Below, piece after piece: positions 1 to 10,439 of a DNA stretch of 64,000 nucleotides. How positions within the stretch are numbered: the stretch's first letter is position 1; every line of letters starts with the position of its first letter. The position numbers and the translations under genes are program-made. Origin of the DNA: JAHDHW01 sp965277415 (lineage in GTDB: Bacteria > Bacteroidota > Bacteroidia > Chitinophagales > Saprospiraceae). Below the pieces are notes generated by a model. That model made no database searches. It had not been told where the DNA came from and saw only the letters and a list, made by a program, of their open reading frames with translations. The stretch covers positions 96,800-160,799 of the forward strand of contig CBDICS010000072.1 of assembly GCA_965277415.1 (NCBI GenBank). The letters run 5' to 3'.

Positions 1-83
1 CATAATATTATTATGTTTTTTGGGCTTTGTTCTATTTTTTAGGTAGGGCAAACGATTTCATTTAGAATCATTTTAATACCTCT

Positions 84-1466
84 ATGACTAATTTAGCAGA
101 TACAACAATACTAATAATTGATGATGAGGAAGACATCTTGTTCACGCTTAAGATGTTACTAAAAAATCATATTGGCCATGTATTCACAGAGTCAAATCCT
201 TTCCATCTTCCAAGACTGATTCGCCAGCATCAACCTGATTTGATTTTACTAGATCTAAATTATAGAGCTGGTGCAAAAACAGGAGAAGAAGGATTGAATT
301 GGTTGACGAAAATAAAATCAATTAGTCCAGATACTCAAGTTATTATTCTAACTGCTCATGGAGATATTGAAATAGCCGTTCGGGCATTGAAAAATGGTGC
401 AGCTGATTTTATAGAAAAGCCCTGGCATAATGAAAAATTACTCTCTACTATAAAGTCTACCTTAGAATTAATCGTTTCTAAAAAAGAAATACAACATCTA
501 GAACAAACCAGGGAAACATTAACAAAGCAATTAAATGCAATAAATGGTCAGATGGCTGGTCGTTCTAAAGCTATTGAGCATATATTTAAAACCATTGATA
601 AGGTCGCAAGTACAACAGCAAATGTTTTGATTCTTGGAGAGAATGGAACCGGAAAGGAAATGGTTGCCAGAGCCATTCATCAAGCTTCTGATCGGAGTAA
701 AGAGGTATTTATCAAAGTTGATGTAGGTTCAATTCCTGAATCACTCATTGAAAGTGAATTATTTGGTCATAAAAAAGGCGCCTTTACGGATGCACATGAA
801 GATAGAGCTGGAAGATTTGAGGCGGCAAAAAACGGAACACTTTTTCTAGATGAGATTGGTAATCTTTCACTTTCTGCTCAAAGTAAATTTCTTTCTGCGC
901 TTCAAAATATGATAATCACTCCAGTAGGAACCAATAAGGCAGTCCCTGTTAATTTCCGATTGATTTGTGCAACGAATGAATCTTTGAATGAAATGGTTAA
1001 AAAACGAACCTTCCGACAGGATTTATTATATCGAATTAATACAGTCGAAATTCTTGTACCACCTCTTAGAGAAAGAATCGGTGATATTCCAATTTTAGCT
1101 GAACACTTTCTACATATGTATAAAGAAAAGTATCAAAAAGATCAACTCTCTATTAATCCTGAAGCAGTCAAAAAGTTAGAAATGCATAATTGGCCTGGAA
1201 ATGTTAGAGAACTTAGCCATGCTATTGAACGAGCTATTATCCTTTCAGAATCTAATGTATTAGAAAGCAATGATTTTCGATTTTCTTCTTCTGATCAAAA
1301 AGTGGAGTCAGAGGATGCTTCCGTACTTAATATTGAAAAGATGGAACGGCAACTTATCCTAAAAGCTTTGCAAGTCCATAAAGGAAATATTACTAAGGCT
1401 GCGGAAGATTTGGGACTGACAAGAGCTGCATTATATCGTCGATTGGATAAATTCGGATTGCAATAG
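84..1466 (+). CDS. Sigma-54-dependent response regulator (NtrC/AtoC family)
   Basis: This is a cytoplasmic transcription activator of the two-component type that opens sigma-54 promoters. The receiver domain (about residues 8-120) has the acidic pair D13/D14, the phosphoacceptor D57 in LLDLNY, T90 and K112. The AAA+ domain follows, with Walker A GENGTGKE (185-192), the sigma-54 contact loop GAFTDA (232-237, a common variant of GAFTGA), Walker B in GTLFLDEIG (251-259) and NWPGNVREL near the end of the ATPase. A Fis-type helix-turn-helix occupies roughly residues 425-458 and ends in RAALYRRLDKFGLQ. At 460 aa it has the usual family length. The partner histidine kinase is not in the window and probably lies just upstream. 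The regulon cannot be inferred from the sequence. Confidence 0.93.
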   Translation: MTNLADTTILIIDDEEDILFTLKMLLKNHIGHVFTESNPFHLPRLIRQHQPDLILLDLNYRAGAKTGEEGLNWLTKIKSISPDTQVIILTAHGDIEIAVRALKNGAADFIEKPWHNEKLLSTIKSTLELIVSKKEIQHLEQTRETLTKQLNAINGQMAGRSKAIEHIFKTIDKVASTTANVLILGENGTGKEMVARAIHQASDRSKEVFIKVDVGSIPESLIESELFGHKKGAFTDAHEDRAGRFEAAKNGTLFLDEIGNLSLSAQSKFLSALQNMIITPVGTNKAVPVNFRLICATNESLNEMVKKRTFRQDLLYRINTVEILVPPLRERIGDIPILAEHFLHMYKEKYQKDQLSINPEAVKKLEMHNWPGNVRELSHAIERAIILSESNVLESNDFRFSSSDQKVESEDASVLNIEKMERQLILKALQVHKGNITKAAEDLGLTRAALYRRLDKFGLQ

Positions 1467-1492
1467 TTTACAACTTTTCAGGTATTAAAAAA

Positions 1493-1522
1493 GCGATAGA
1501 AAAGATTTTCCTATCGCCTTTT
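1493..1522. terminator. Bidirectional intrinsic terminator
   Basis: The arms GCGATAG (1493-1499) and CTATCGC (1511-1517) flank AAAAGATTTTC. The plus side is followed by a T-rich tract and the minus side by an A-run that becomes T on that strand. It sits between the convergent response regulator and icd genes and can serve both. Confidence 0.85.
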
Positions 1523-1564
1523 TATTTTATTTCGACAATATTTCTTGATGTCTATTAAGAAATA

Positions 1565-2836
1565 CTATTTACCCATATTTTTGATAACAGCATCACCATA
1601 TTCAGAGCACTTTAATAAGGTAGCTTTATTCATCAATCTTTCAAAATCATAGGTTACTTGCTTCTTACGGATTGCTCCACCAACTCCTTTTATAATTCTA
1701 TCAGCTGCTTCATCCCATCCCATATAACGGAACATCATCTCGCCAGACAAGATTACTGAACTAGGGTTTACCTTATCTAATCCTGCATATTTTGGCGCAG
1801 TACCATGCGTTGCTTCAAACATTGCAATCCCAGTATCATAATTAATATTCGCGCCAGGAGCGATACCAATTCCTCCTACTTCTGCTGCTAGGGCATCTGA
1901 GATATAATCTCCGTTTAAGTTTAACGTAGCAACAATAGAATATTCAGCTGGGCGAGTAAGGATCTGCTGTAAAAATGCATCTGCAATAACATCTTTAATC
2001 AATACTGCTCCTTTATCCAAAGCTTTTTGCTGAGCCTTATCTGCTGCTTTTTGACCTTTATCCGCTTTGATACGGTCATATTGAGCCCAAGTCCAAACTT
2101 TATCTCCAAATTCTCTTTCTGCCAATTCATACCCCCAATCTTTAAATTTACCTTCTGTAAATTTCATAATGTTTCCTTTGTGAACCAAAGTAACAGATGG
2201 TGCTCCAGTCTCAAAAGCATGCTTAATAGCAGCTCTTACTAATCGTTCTGTACCTTCGATAGACACAGGCTTGATACCTAAAGAAACCGTATCAGGAAAA
2301 CGGATTGATTTAACTTTCAATTCTTCAATTAAGAATTTCTTTAGTTTTTTCAATTTAGCAGTTCCCGCAAGGTATTCAATACCAGCATAAATATCTTCTG
2401 TATTTTCTCTGAAGATAGTCATATCAACCAATTCTGGTTTTCTGACAGGAGAAGGTACTCCTTTGAAGTATTTTACTGGACGTACACAAGCATAAAGGTC
2501 AAGTTTTTGGCGAATAGCTACATTCAAAGACCGAATTCCTCCCCCAACAGGTGTTGTCAAAGGTCCTTTGATACCAATCAAATATTTCTTCATAGCACTA
2601 AGCGATGCCGCTGGCAACCACTTTCCAGTTTTGTCCATCGCTTTTTGGCCTGCATAGATTTCATGCCAATGAATTTTTCGTTGACCTTTATAAGCTTTTT
2701 CTACAGCTGCATCTAATACACGAACAGCTGCTGCCCAAATATCCGGTCCAATTCCATCTCCTTCGATAAATGGGATGATTGGGTTATCCGGTACTTGTAA
2801 TACTCCATCTTTGATAGTAACTTTTGTGCCACTCAT
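1565..2836 (-). CDS. icd: NADP-dependent isocitrate dehydrogenase
   Basis: This TCA-cycle enzyme converts isocitrate to 2-oxoglutarate and CO2 with reduction of NADP. The 423-aa protein matches the homodimeric E. coli-type enzyme along its length. Visible motifs are IPFIEGDGIGPDI near the N-terminus, the substrate loop IRSLNVAIRQKLDLYACVRP with the phosphorylatable serine equivalent, FRENTEDIYAGIEY, and the cofactor region ATHGTAPKYAGLDKVNP. The ATG start at 2836 gives the expected N-terminus. The gene appears to be monocistronic, convergent with the upstream regulator, and ends at a shared terminator. Coenzyme specificity for NADP rather than NAD is taken from the family resemblance and was not tested residue by residue. 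Confidence 0.95.
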   Translation of the reverse strand: MSGTKVTIKDGVLQVPDNPIIPFIEGDGIGPDIWAAAVRVLDAAVEKAYKGQRKIHWHEIYAGQKAMDKTGKWLPAASLSAMKKYLIGIKGPLTTPVGGGIRSLNVAIRQKLDLYACVRPVKYFKGVPSPVRKPELVDMTIFRENTEDIYAGIEYLAGTAKLKKLKKFLIEELKVKSIRFPDTVSLGIKPVSIEGTERLVRAAIKHAFETGAPSVTLVHKGNIMKFTEGKFKDWGYELAEREFGDKVWTWAQYDRIKADKGQKAADKAQQKALDKGAVLIKDVIADAFLQQILTRPAEYSIVATLNLNGDYISDALAAEVGGIGIAPGANINYDTGIAMFEATHGTAPKYAGLDKVNPSSVILSGEMMFRYMGWDEAADRIIKGVGGAIRKKQVTYDFERLMNKATLLKCSEYGDAVIKNMGK

Positions 2837-2993
2837 TTTTATATTGTATTTTGGTCTAACTGTACACTCTAATTGCTTAGAGAAATTCTTCGAACAGACA
2901 GACAGGTTTAAATTAGTTAAATATTGAAATCGATTTTTTTAAAAATAATTGATATTCTTAATCTCATATTATGAAATTGTTCAAAAATCGGTG

Positions 2994-3001
2994 CAAATGT
3001 A
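2994..3001 (-). promoter_or_regulatory. Possible -7 box for icd
   Basis: Read on the minus strand this is TACATTTG, which matches the Bacteroidota -7 consensus TAnnTTTG. It lies about 160 bases before the icd start. No TTTG -33 element is found at the usual spacing, so support is weak. Confidence 0.3.
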
Positions 3002-3050
3002 AGAATTTTAATAATGAAAATCTATATTTAAATATACACGAAATTAGAAT

Positions 3051-3058
3051 TACCTTTG
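3051..3058 (+). promoter_or_regulatory. Possible -7 box for the lipoprotein gene
   Basis: TACCTTTG matches the Bacteroidota TAnnTTTG -7 box and lies about 65 bases before the ATG at 3124. A good -33 element is not visible. Confidence 0.4.
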
Positions 3059-3123
3059 TTCCGATTTTTTAAGACAATTTTTATTGCCTTATTTATAGCT
3101 CAACTATTAAAACAGAACTATCT

Positions 3124-3741
3124 ATGACTCATAATCTTCTTCTAAAAATATCCATTTGCGGTCTCTTGTTTTTCTTCTTTACTTGTAATACGAATAAAGA
3201 CTTGAAGACTGTTTCTTCAGAAAATTGTCAAACGCTAGCCACGGTTAAAGACATGACAGGCTTGGATGGTTGCAGTATGATGATCGTCTTAGATAATGGA
3301 GATAAGCTTTTACCCGCTAAAATAAATAATGAAGATTTTGTACTTCGAGATGGCCAAAGAATCAAATTAAATTATAAGGAATTGGAAGATGTAATGAGTG
3401 TTTGTATGGCTGAAAAAGCATCTATAGAGATTACTTGTATAGAATTGATTGAAGGAAGACCTATTGTAAAAGAATGTGTCAATACTGAAGATCCTATTTC
3501 TATTCCCTGGATGAAAGAAGTTATCAATACGTCTAAGCCTACAACAATTCAAAAATTTGATTTCCGAGATGGATGGGCATATCTTTATTATTTTAAAACC
3601 AAACAGTTACTTTATGATTGCCAAGGTACATTATTGTGTAAGCATGAAGGTTTGGGAGTCAATCAATGTAAACAAAGATATCTACAAGGACAAAAAGGAA
3701 AAGTAATCTACCGAAGTCATACAGGCCCACAAGATAAATAA
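3124..3741 (+). CDS. Small Cys-rich lipoprotein of unknown function
   Basis: The 205-aa protein begins with a lipoprotein signal: a hydrophobic stretch, then FFFFTCNT with the acylated cysteine near residue 21. It is therefore probably anchored in a membrane and faces the periplasm or surface. The mature part has two modules. The first, about 30-110, contains DGCSMMIVLDNGDKLLP. The second, about 125-195, contains PWMKEVI, GWAYLYYFKTKQLLYDCQGTLLC and several cysteines, and it resembles small Bacteroidota DUF6970-like domains (from memory, not checked). No enzymatic motif is seen. It precedes ruvB but is separated from it by a tandem-repeat tract, so co-transcription is uncertain. Confidence 0.75.
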   Translation: MTHNLLLKISICGLLFFFFTCNTNKDLKTVSSENCQTLATVKDMTGLDGCSMMIVLDNGDKLLPAKINNEDFVLRDGQRIKLNYKELEDVMSVCMAEKASIEITCIELIEGRPIVKECVNTEDPISIPWMKEVINTSKPTTIQKFDFRDGWAYLYYFKTKQLLYDCQGTLLCKHEGLGVNQCKQRYLQGQKGKVIYRSHTGPQDK

Positions 3742-3754
3742 GATAAGAGGTCTA

Positions 3755-3829
3755 CATTGATAATTGATAATTGAACATTGATAATTGAACATTGATAATT
3801 GATAATTGATAATTGAACATTGATAATTG
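3755..3829. repeat. AT-rich tandem repeat before ruvB
   Basis: Direct repeats built from the units ATTGATAATTGA and ATTGAACATTGATA fill this stretch, with about seven partly overlapping copies ending just before the ruvB start. The tract could slip and change the leader length. It may also contribute a spurious upstream TTG start in frame with ruvB at 3820. Confidence 0.8.
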
Positions 3830-3834
3830 AAAAA

Positions 3835-4857
3835 ATGAATCCAAATTTAGATCCTTCAGACGATAATTATATACCAGAAGAGAAGCTGATAGAAAGGGCT
3901 TTACGTCCTAAGGAATTGAATGATTTTAGTGGTCAACCAAAGATCGTTGAGAATCTGAAAGTTTTTATTGAAGCAACCAAACGTAGAGGTGAAGCATTGG
4001 ATCATGTCTTATTACATGGCCCTCCTGGTCTGGGAAAAACGACCCTTTCTCATATTATATGTAATGAACTGGAAACTGAACTTAAGCTAACTTCCGGTCC
4101 AGTACTTGAGAAACCTGGAGACCTTGCGGGTTTATTGACTAATCTAGAAGAAGGCGATGTTCTATTTATTGATGAGATACATCGACTGAACACAGTGGTC
4201 GAAGAATATCTATATTCTGCAATGGAAGATTATCGAATAGATATTATGATTGACAGTGGACCAAATGCTCGAAGTATTCAAATTACTCTAAATCCTTTTA
4301 CTTTAATTGGTGCAACGACAAGAATGGGTTTGCTGACAGCACCTATGCGAGCAAGGTTTGGTATTAATTGTCACCTTGATTATTATGATACTAAAACATT
4401 AGAGGGAATTGTCAAACGATCTTCTAATATTCTAGAAATTCCAACTACAGATGAAGGAGCACATGAAATTGCCAGGCGTAGTCGTGGTACTCCCAGAATA
4501 GCAAATGCTCTATTGCGTAGGATTCGAGATTTTGCTCAGGTAAAAGGAGACGGGACAATTGGAGTAGAAATTGCCAAATATGGTTTATCTGCCCTCAATG
4601 TTGATGAAAGTGGCTTGGATGAAATGGATAATAAAATTCTTTCAACAATCATCCATAAGTTTAAAGGAGGTCCTGTAGGAATCAGTACGCTTGGTACAGC
4701 CGTAGGAGAAGAAAGTGGTACAATTGAGGAGGTTCATGAGCCATTTTTAATTATGGAAGGCTATATTCAGCGAACACCAAGAGGTCGTTTGGTCACTGAA
4801 AAAGCATATCAACACCTAGGAATAGTTCCACCCACAAAGAATGGAACATTATTTTGA
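3835..4857 (+). CDS. ruvB: Holliday junction branch migration helicase RuvB
   Basis: RuvB is the AAA+ motor of the RuvAB complex, which drives branch migration of Holliday junctions in recombination and repair. The ATG at 3835 gives about 340 aa, the usual length, beginning MNPNLDPSDD. An in-frame TTG at 3820 lies inside the tandem repeat and is not preferred. Visible motifs are RALRPKELNDFSGQ, Walker A GPPGLGKT, Walker B LFIDEIHRL, sensor I GATTRMG, the arginine-finger region APMRARFG, and a C-terminal winged helix ending GYIQRTPRGRLVTEKAYQHLG. RuvA and RuvC are not adjacent, which is usual in this phylum. Confidence 0.96.
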   Translation: MNPNLDPSDDNYIPEEKLIERALRPKELNDFSGQPKIVENLKVFIEATKRRGEALDHVLLHGPPGLGKTTLSHIICNELETELKLTSGPVLEKPGDLAGLLTNLEEGDVLFIDEIHRLNTVVEEYLYSAMEDYRIDIMIDSGPNARSIQITLNPFTLIGATTRMGLLTAPMRARFGINCHLDYYDTKTLEGIVKRSSNILEIPTTDEGAHEIARRSRGTPRIANALLRRIRDFAQVKGDGTIGVEIAKYGLSALNVDESGLDEMDNKILSTIIHKFKGGPVGISTLGTAVGEESGTIEEVHEPFLIMEGYIQRTPRGRLVTEKAYQHLGIVPPTKNGTLF

Positions 4858-4873
4858 GTAGATTTTTTAAACA

Positions 4874-4899
4874 ACCTCTATGAAAAGAGGTCTTTTTTT
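4874..4899 (+). terminator. Intrinsic terminator after ruvB
   Basis: The arms ACCTCT (4874-4879) and AGAGGT (4886-4891) are followed by C and a run of seven T. It lies 17 bases past the ruvB stop codon. Confidence 0.75.
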
Positions 4900-5109
4900 A
4901 TCGTTTTGTCCCCGCTCATTCAAATTTTACTACAGCTTTTTTCGTTCAAAATGCATATATTTAGAGAAGTATACTGACATTGAAGTAGTTTGGGAAAATA
5001 AATGTACTTCATTACAGTATATACTGACTAAAATGGTTTGAGAGAGTTCCAAACCACTTCGCGTCAGGTATATCATGTGGACTTAAAATTTTCAAATCTA
5101 AAATTTGCT

Positions 5110-8100
5110 ATGAAGACCATTTTATTTACCTGCTTTTTTTTGGTAACTGGCTCTTTTCTGGTGGCTCAAACTCTAGCTATTCCTAAAAAGCATCAAAGTC
5201 ATGAGCACCATTCTAATCATTCACATGATATTCAAAACACGGCACTACCTAGTAAAGCCAAAGTTGCTTTTATAAAAAATAAAAATCAATGGCATGATAA
5301 TGTAAAATATAAAGCTTCACTCGGAGGCTTAAATATGGTTTATCTAGAACAAAAAACGTTTACCTATGTATTTGCTAATGCCGAAGATGTAGGGAAAATC
5401 CATGAAACGAATCATGATAAAAGCGAAACTCTAGACATCCATTTACATGCTTATAAAGTTCATTTTAAAAATGCTCAAAATGTAAACTTTACAGAAACCG
5501 GGCAACATAAAGAGTACTATAATTATTTTTTAGGCAATGATCAGAACAAATGGGCATCGAATGTACCAATTTTTGAAAAAATCAGTTATCAAAACCTTTA
5601 TCAAGGCATAAACCTAGAGGCATATGATAGTGATGGACACTTTAAATACGATCTAATTGTCGAGCCACATATCGATCCTTCTATTATCGAAATAGAGTAC
5701 GAGGGAGCAGATGCAGTAGAAATTGATAATAGTAATTTGATCATACATACATCAGTAGAAACAATCACTGAGCAAAAACCATATGTCTATCAGATAATCG
5801 ATGGCAAAGAAGTGATTATACCATGTGAATATGAATTAAAGGGCAATCTTGTTTCTTTTGTTTTCCCAGAAGGATATGATAATAATTACAGACTGATCAT
5901 TGATCCTACTGTAATCGCCTCTACCCTTTCCGGAATGACCGGCACTTACAGTTTTGGACACACTGCCACTTTCGATAATGAAGGAAACATATACGCTGGA
6001 GGCCGATCTTTTGGTGTAGGATATCAAACGACTCCTGGTGCATTTCAAACTCAATTTGGCGGAGGTAATACAGACATTGCCGTCACAAAATATGACCCTG
6101 ATGGGACGACACAGATTTATGCGACCTATATTGGAGGATCCGAAGGTGATTTCCCCCATAGTATGATTGCTGACTTTAATGGTCAACTTTTCATTTTAGG
6201 TTCTACTGAAAGTGCAGACTATCCTGTTACTTCTAATGCATTTCAAAATACCAAAGGTCTATTTCAAGATATCGTTGTTACCAAACTCAATACAGCTGGT
6301 AGCGCGCTAGTAGGGTCCACATTCGTTGGAGGATCTGGTAATGATGGGCAGAATACATCCACTATAAACTCTAACTATGACGACACCTACCGAGGAGAAA
6401 TCGTTTTGGATAATCAAGGGAATGCATATATCGCATCATGTACTAATTCTGATAATTTTCCGGTAACACCGGGCGCTTTTGATGTTGATCAAAACGTGAG
6501 TGGTTCATCTACTCAAGATGGAGTTGTCTTTAAACTTAACAGTGATCTTTCTACACTTTTTTGGGCTACTTATCTCGGAGGTAGTGATGCTGATACGGCA
6601 TTTGGCATTAGAGTAGACGATTTTGGTCAGGTTTATGTCGTTGGAATTGCCGGAGGCAGTGACTTCCCTACTACTTCGGGAACCGTTCAACCTACATGGG
6701 CAGGTGGAGAAGAAGATGCTTATGTTACCATTTTAAACGCTAATGGAAGTGATTTAATCGCTAGTACTTTTTGGGGATCATCCGGCGATGAGCATGGTTT
6801 TTTTCTAGATATCGATGAAGACGGAAATGTTCATATCTATGGTCAGACTACTGGTCAGATGCCGATTACTCCGAACACTTATTTTTATAATGAAGGAAGC
6901 AAACAATTTTTAGCAAGCTTTGGAAGTGACCTTTCCACTATTCAATATAGTACTGTGATTGGGAAAGGCCCCTCGACTTTTGGATATGACTTTGTCCCTG
7001 TTGCTTTTATGGTAGATAAATGCAATAATATATATTTCTCTGGTTATTATGCTGCTTGGGATTTACCACTTACTACAGATGCCATTTCTTCAGCAGGCGG
7101 TACAGTATACCTTGGTGTTTTAGATCCAATGGCAAGTGCGCTTCAGTTTGGAACTTATTACGGTAGTGCAGATCATGTCGATGGTGGTACAAGTCGTTTT
7201 GACAAGTCTGGAATAGTTTATCAAGGTGTTTGCTCTTGTACTTCTTCTGGGGTTTTGAACACCTTACCTGGGGCATTTGCTGAAACTCAATCTACATTTT
7301 GCGATATAGGTGTATTTAAAATTGACTTTGAAGTTCCTACTGTTACCGCTGCAAGTATTGCTTTGCCTAGTACTAGTGGCTGTGTACCTTTTGAAGTAGA
7401 TTTTCAGTATACAGGACAAGATGCCACTGTGTTTATGTGGGACTTTGATGATGGTGGTGCTACTGCAAATACAGAAAATGCCAGCCATACTTTTAATGAG
7501 CCAGGAACTTATATCGTAACACTTAATGCCTCGAATACTTTAACTTGTAACTCTAGTGATGTAAGTTATCTTGTAATTGATGTTCTACAAGCTGGAAGTA
7601 CCTTGACCGATACAACTATTTGCAATCCCGATGAAACGATCTTTTTAGATGCCACTACGACTAATGCTTCTTATACTTGGCAGGATGGTTCTACTGTTGC
7701 TACATATAGTGCTAATGGTCAGGGTGTTTACTGGGTTGATGTTTCCTTATTAGGTGGAGCATGTACCAGACGAGATTCTTTTATTTTGAATTATAATAAT
7801 TCACTGGCTCTTGATTTAGGCCCTGACTTTTCTGTTTGTGATGATCCATCTTTTACACTTGATGCATCCATCTCTGGGGGTGTGGCTTATGAATGGGATG
7901 ATGGTACGAATGATCCTACGCTTCAGATCACTAATTCAGGTAGATATTCTGTAAGTGTATTTGATAGTGATGGTTGTGCTATTTCTGATGAAATAAATGT
8001 GATTTTTAGCACGACTCCGGCTTTTAATTTAGGTCCAGATACGACTGTATGTGATTTACACACGGTGTCTCTTGCGCCCAATGTACCAGCCGATAGTTAT

Positions 8101-9220
8101 ACCCTGGCAAGATGGCTCTACTGAAAGTACATTTACAGTTTCTGATCCCGGTGTTTATTGGGTTGAGGTAATCCATGAGGGTTGTATAGGAAGTGATACG
8201 ATAGAAGTTAGTTATCTCGAAGAGGTTTTTCTTGATATAGAATCCTTCAATGTTGATTGTAATCTAGACTGCGATGGTACAGTCATATCGACTATTTCTG
8301 GGGGCAATGGTCAATTAAATTTTCTATGGGATACAGGAGATACTTCACCTGGACTTACTGAATTATGTGCAGGGGATTATACTTTAACAATCACAGATGA
8401 TTTATGTAATTATGTTTTATCAACCATTACTATAAGCGAGCCAGAAGCACTTACTTTTGATTATAGTGTAATTGATGTTCCTTGCTTTGGAGATCAATCC
8501 GGAGTCATCGAGATCAGCAATATTCAAGGAGGAACACCACCTTATTTATTTAGTTATAATGGCGAACCATTTTCCCCTGATATGATCCAATCGAATTTAA
8601 ATGGTGGAATTTATGATTTTGAATTATCAGATGCGAATGGTTGTACAGCAGGTACATCTATTAGTGTTTATGAGCCTCCTTTTATTATGATTGATGCAGG
8701 TCCGGATCACAGAATAGAATTAGGCGAAAGTGTAAAAATTGATGCAACAGTCTTTCCTATTACTAATCAAGGGATCACTTGGTCTCCGACTGATAGTCTG
8801 AGTTGTATTAATTGTATAGAACCTGTAGCCAATCCTACCAGTACTATGATGTATACGATAACGGTGGTTGATTCTATCACTGGTTGTACTCAACAAGATC
8901 AGGTCTTAGTCGAGGTTATTAAAAATCGTAATGTATTTATACCCAATGTTTTCTCACCAAACGGCGATGGTACAAATGATATCTTTACCATCTTTACTGG
9001 AAATGGTGTCCGTAGAATTTTAGATTTCAAGGTCTATAATCGCTGGGGCGCTTTAGTTTATTCAACTGAAAATGTATCTCCCAGTCATCAACCTTTTGGA
9101 TGGGACGGATATTTCAAAGGGAAACCTATGAATAATGCTGTATTTGCATGGTATACAGAAATCGAATTCCTTGATGATAGAGTGATATTGTATAAAGGCG
9201 ATGTAACTTTGGTAAAATAG
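5110..9220 (+). CDS. Giant SBBP/PKD-repeat T9SS surface protein, frameshifted near 8103
   Basis: This is a large secreted protein of about 1,370 aa in total. The ATG at 5110 gives a signal peptide (MKTILFTCFFLVTGSFLVAQ). The order is a leader domain, then SBBP-type beta-propeller repeats with recurring GNIYAGG / GNAYIAS phrases (about residues 275-750), a PKD domain with FMWDFDDGG, Ig-like repeats with TWQDGST...GVYWVDV, SprB-like repeats, and a C-terminal type B sorting domain (NVFSPNGDGTNDIF, YNRWGALVY, GWDG). The reading frame breaks at about 8103, where CCC is read; removing one C restores YTWQDGSTES, which parallels the earlier in-protein copy YTWQDGSTVA. The gene is therefore one unit with a one-base insertion. 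The likely role is a cell-surface or released adhesin; no ligand can be named. Confidence 0.85.
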
Positions 9221-9244
9221 GATCAAAAGATAATCAAAATCAAC

Positions 9245-9355
9245 ATGAATCATCTCGATCTTTTGAAAATCTATAAAACGTGATTTCTGACGTTGAAAGG
9301 CACTAATCGTCATAATTAATCATATAAATCAGCGTCAAATAAAAATAAGGAATGA
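9245..9355. repeat. Interspersed repeat family 2, copy 1
   Basis: This shares long near-identical segments with 61885-62045: ATCTATAAAACGTGATTTCT, then TGACG[C/T]TGAAA (9288-9298), TAATTAATCATA, and TCAGCGTCAAATAAAAATAA (TCAGCGTCA at 9329-9337). The TGACG-TGAAA and TCAGCGTCA segments are inverted relative to one another, so the unit can fold back. No coding potential is seen. Confidence 0.8.
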
Positions 9356-9371
9356 CTCCTATTGGCAAATA

Positions 9372-9409
9372 GAAGTTGTTCGAAAATGGCTACTATTTTG
9401 AACAACTTC
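9372..9409. repeat. Hairpin repeat GAAGTTGTTC...GAACAACTTC
   Basis: The perfect 10-base arms 9372-9381 and 9400-9409 are extended inward by AAAAT/ATTTT, giving a stem of about 16 bp. The same arms occur at 15808/15957 and a variant occurs at 22605-22643. It lies between convergent genes and could act as a bidirectional terminator. Confidence 0.75.
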
Positions 9410-9464
9410 ATAATATATTTTCTATAATTATTTTGATTCTTTGACAAACTTCGTGTTTGAGACA

Positions 9465-9520
9465 AAGCCATAAATAAGATCAAGGCTTCCTTTAGTCGCT
9501 TTTGATCTTATTTACGGCTT
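9465..9520. repeat. Long imperfect inverted repeat between convergent genes
   Basis: The left arm AAGCCATAAATAAGATCAA (9465-9483) pairs with TTGATCTTATTTACGGCTT (9502-9520), with one wobble position and an 18-base loop. It lies just downstream of the minus-strand gene at 9546-10439. It probably helps end transcription there, although no strong U-tract follows. Confidence 0.7.
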
Positions 9521-9545
9521 GTCCACGGGATTTTCCAAAGAACGA

Positions 9546-10439
9546 TTATTTCTTTACAAACTTTAAGGTTGAGCTTGATTTCCCGGAGTAAACGTTTAAA
9601 TAATAAACACCTTCTGGCAAATCATTTACTTGAATTTTTAATAAGCCAAATTCATTATCAATAGAATGTGTTAATGATTTATATAGCTTTCCTGTAATAG
9701 ACATCAGATCAATCCGAAAATCTCCAGACTCTGTTATATTCATTTTTAAGTTGAGCTCATTTCCATCAACAGGATTCGGAAAAATAGTAAGCCTCTTAAT
9801 ACTACTTTCAAGTAGGTCTTCTTGTGGTATACTTTGATTTAATTCTGGAAGCTCTTCTTCGCTTAGATTAAAGGTGTCGTCCAAAATAAGTCCGTAAAAA
9901 TATTGAGCTGCTTCCTCTGCTACATCTTCATCAGAAAAAATAATTCCACAGTCTAAATAGCTATCCTCAGTATATCCAACACAGTCCGCCCAACATGGAT
10001 TCAGAAATGGCATATAAATCCCTTCCTCTATTTCAACACAGACTTCATCGACATTATAATCACAACCACAATTTGGATTAGTAGGAAGATCATAATTACA
10101 CCCTAAAAAATCATCTTCAGTGTAGCCTGCACATTCCGCTAAACAACTATTTGGAAATAAAATAATTTCACCACTTGGTGCATCCACACATACCGGCTCA
10201 ACATCAGAAGTACAGCCACAAACAGGGTCAAAGGTAATATCATAATTACAATCAATAAATTCCGATTCATTAAAGCCCAAACAACTAGCCCAACAAGCAT
10301 TTGGAAAAGGAACAATATTCCCATCATCCGTCTGGATACAAACGATGTCTATCTCCCAATTACAATCACAATCATACATGGAAAAGGAGCTGATTTGAAT
10401 GCACAATAATGCAATCAGCATAGAAAATCTAATCTTCAT
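9546..10439 (-). CDS. Secreted Kazal-like repeat protein with T9SS type A sorting domain
   Basis: The 297-aa protein starts with a signal peptide (MKIRFSMLIALLCIQISSFS). Three consecutive cysteine-rich units of about 45 residues follow, each with the pattern C-x-C, VC, PF/LF-N-x-C-x-A-x-C-x-G, then C. Examples are PFPNACWASCLGF and LFPNSCLAECAGY. This spacing resembles Kazal-type protease-inhibitor modules, but the typical Kazal disulfide set was not verified. The C-terminal 80 residues are a type A T9SS sorting domain (LTIFPNPVDGN, ITGKLYKSL, LPEGVYYLNVYSG, KFVKK). It should be exported through T9SS and attached to or released from the surface. A role in protecting against proteases is possible but is inference only. 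Confidence 0.82.
   Translation of the reverse strand: MKIRFSMLIALLCIQISSFSMYDCDCNWEIDIVCIQTDDGNIVPFPNACWASCLGFNESEFIDCNYDITFDPVCGCTSDVEPVCVDAPSGEIILFPNSCLAECAGYTEDDFLGCNYDLPTNPNCGCDYNVDEVCVEIEEGIYMPFLNPCWADCVGYTEDSYLDCGIIFSDEDVAEEAAQYFYGLILDDTFNLSEEELPELNQSIPQEDLLESSIKRLTIFPNPVDGNELNLKMNITESGDFRIDLMSITGKLYKSLTHSIDNEFGLLKIQVNDLPEGVYYLNVYSGKSSSTLKFVKK

Noticed and set aside
2027..2716. Plus-strand open frames across icd
   Set aside because: They lie wholly inside a well-conserved gene on the other strand and encode sequences rich in S, F and C without any domain pattern.
3755..3829. A CRISPR array
   Set aside because: The units are short, overlap one another and have no unique spacers between them; no cas genes are present. 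The same applies to the tract at 12361-12445.
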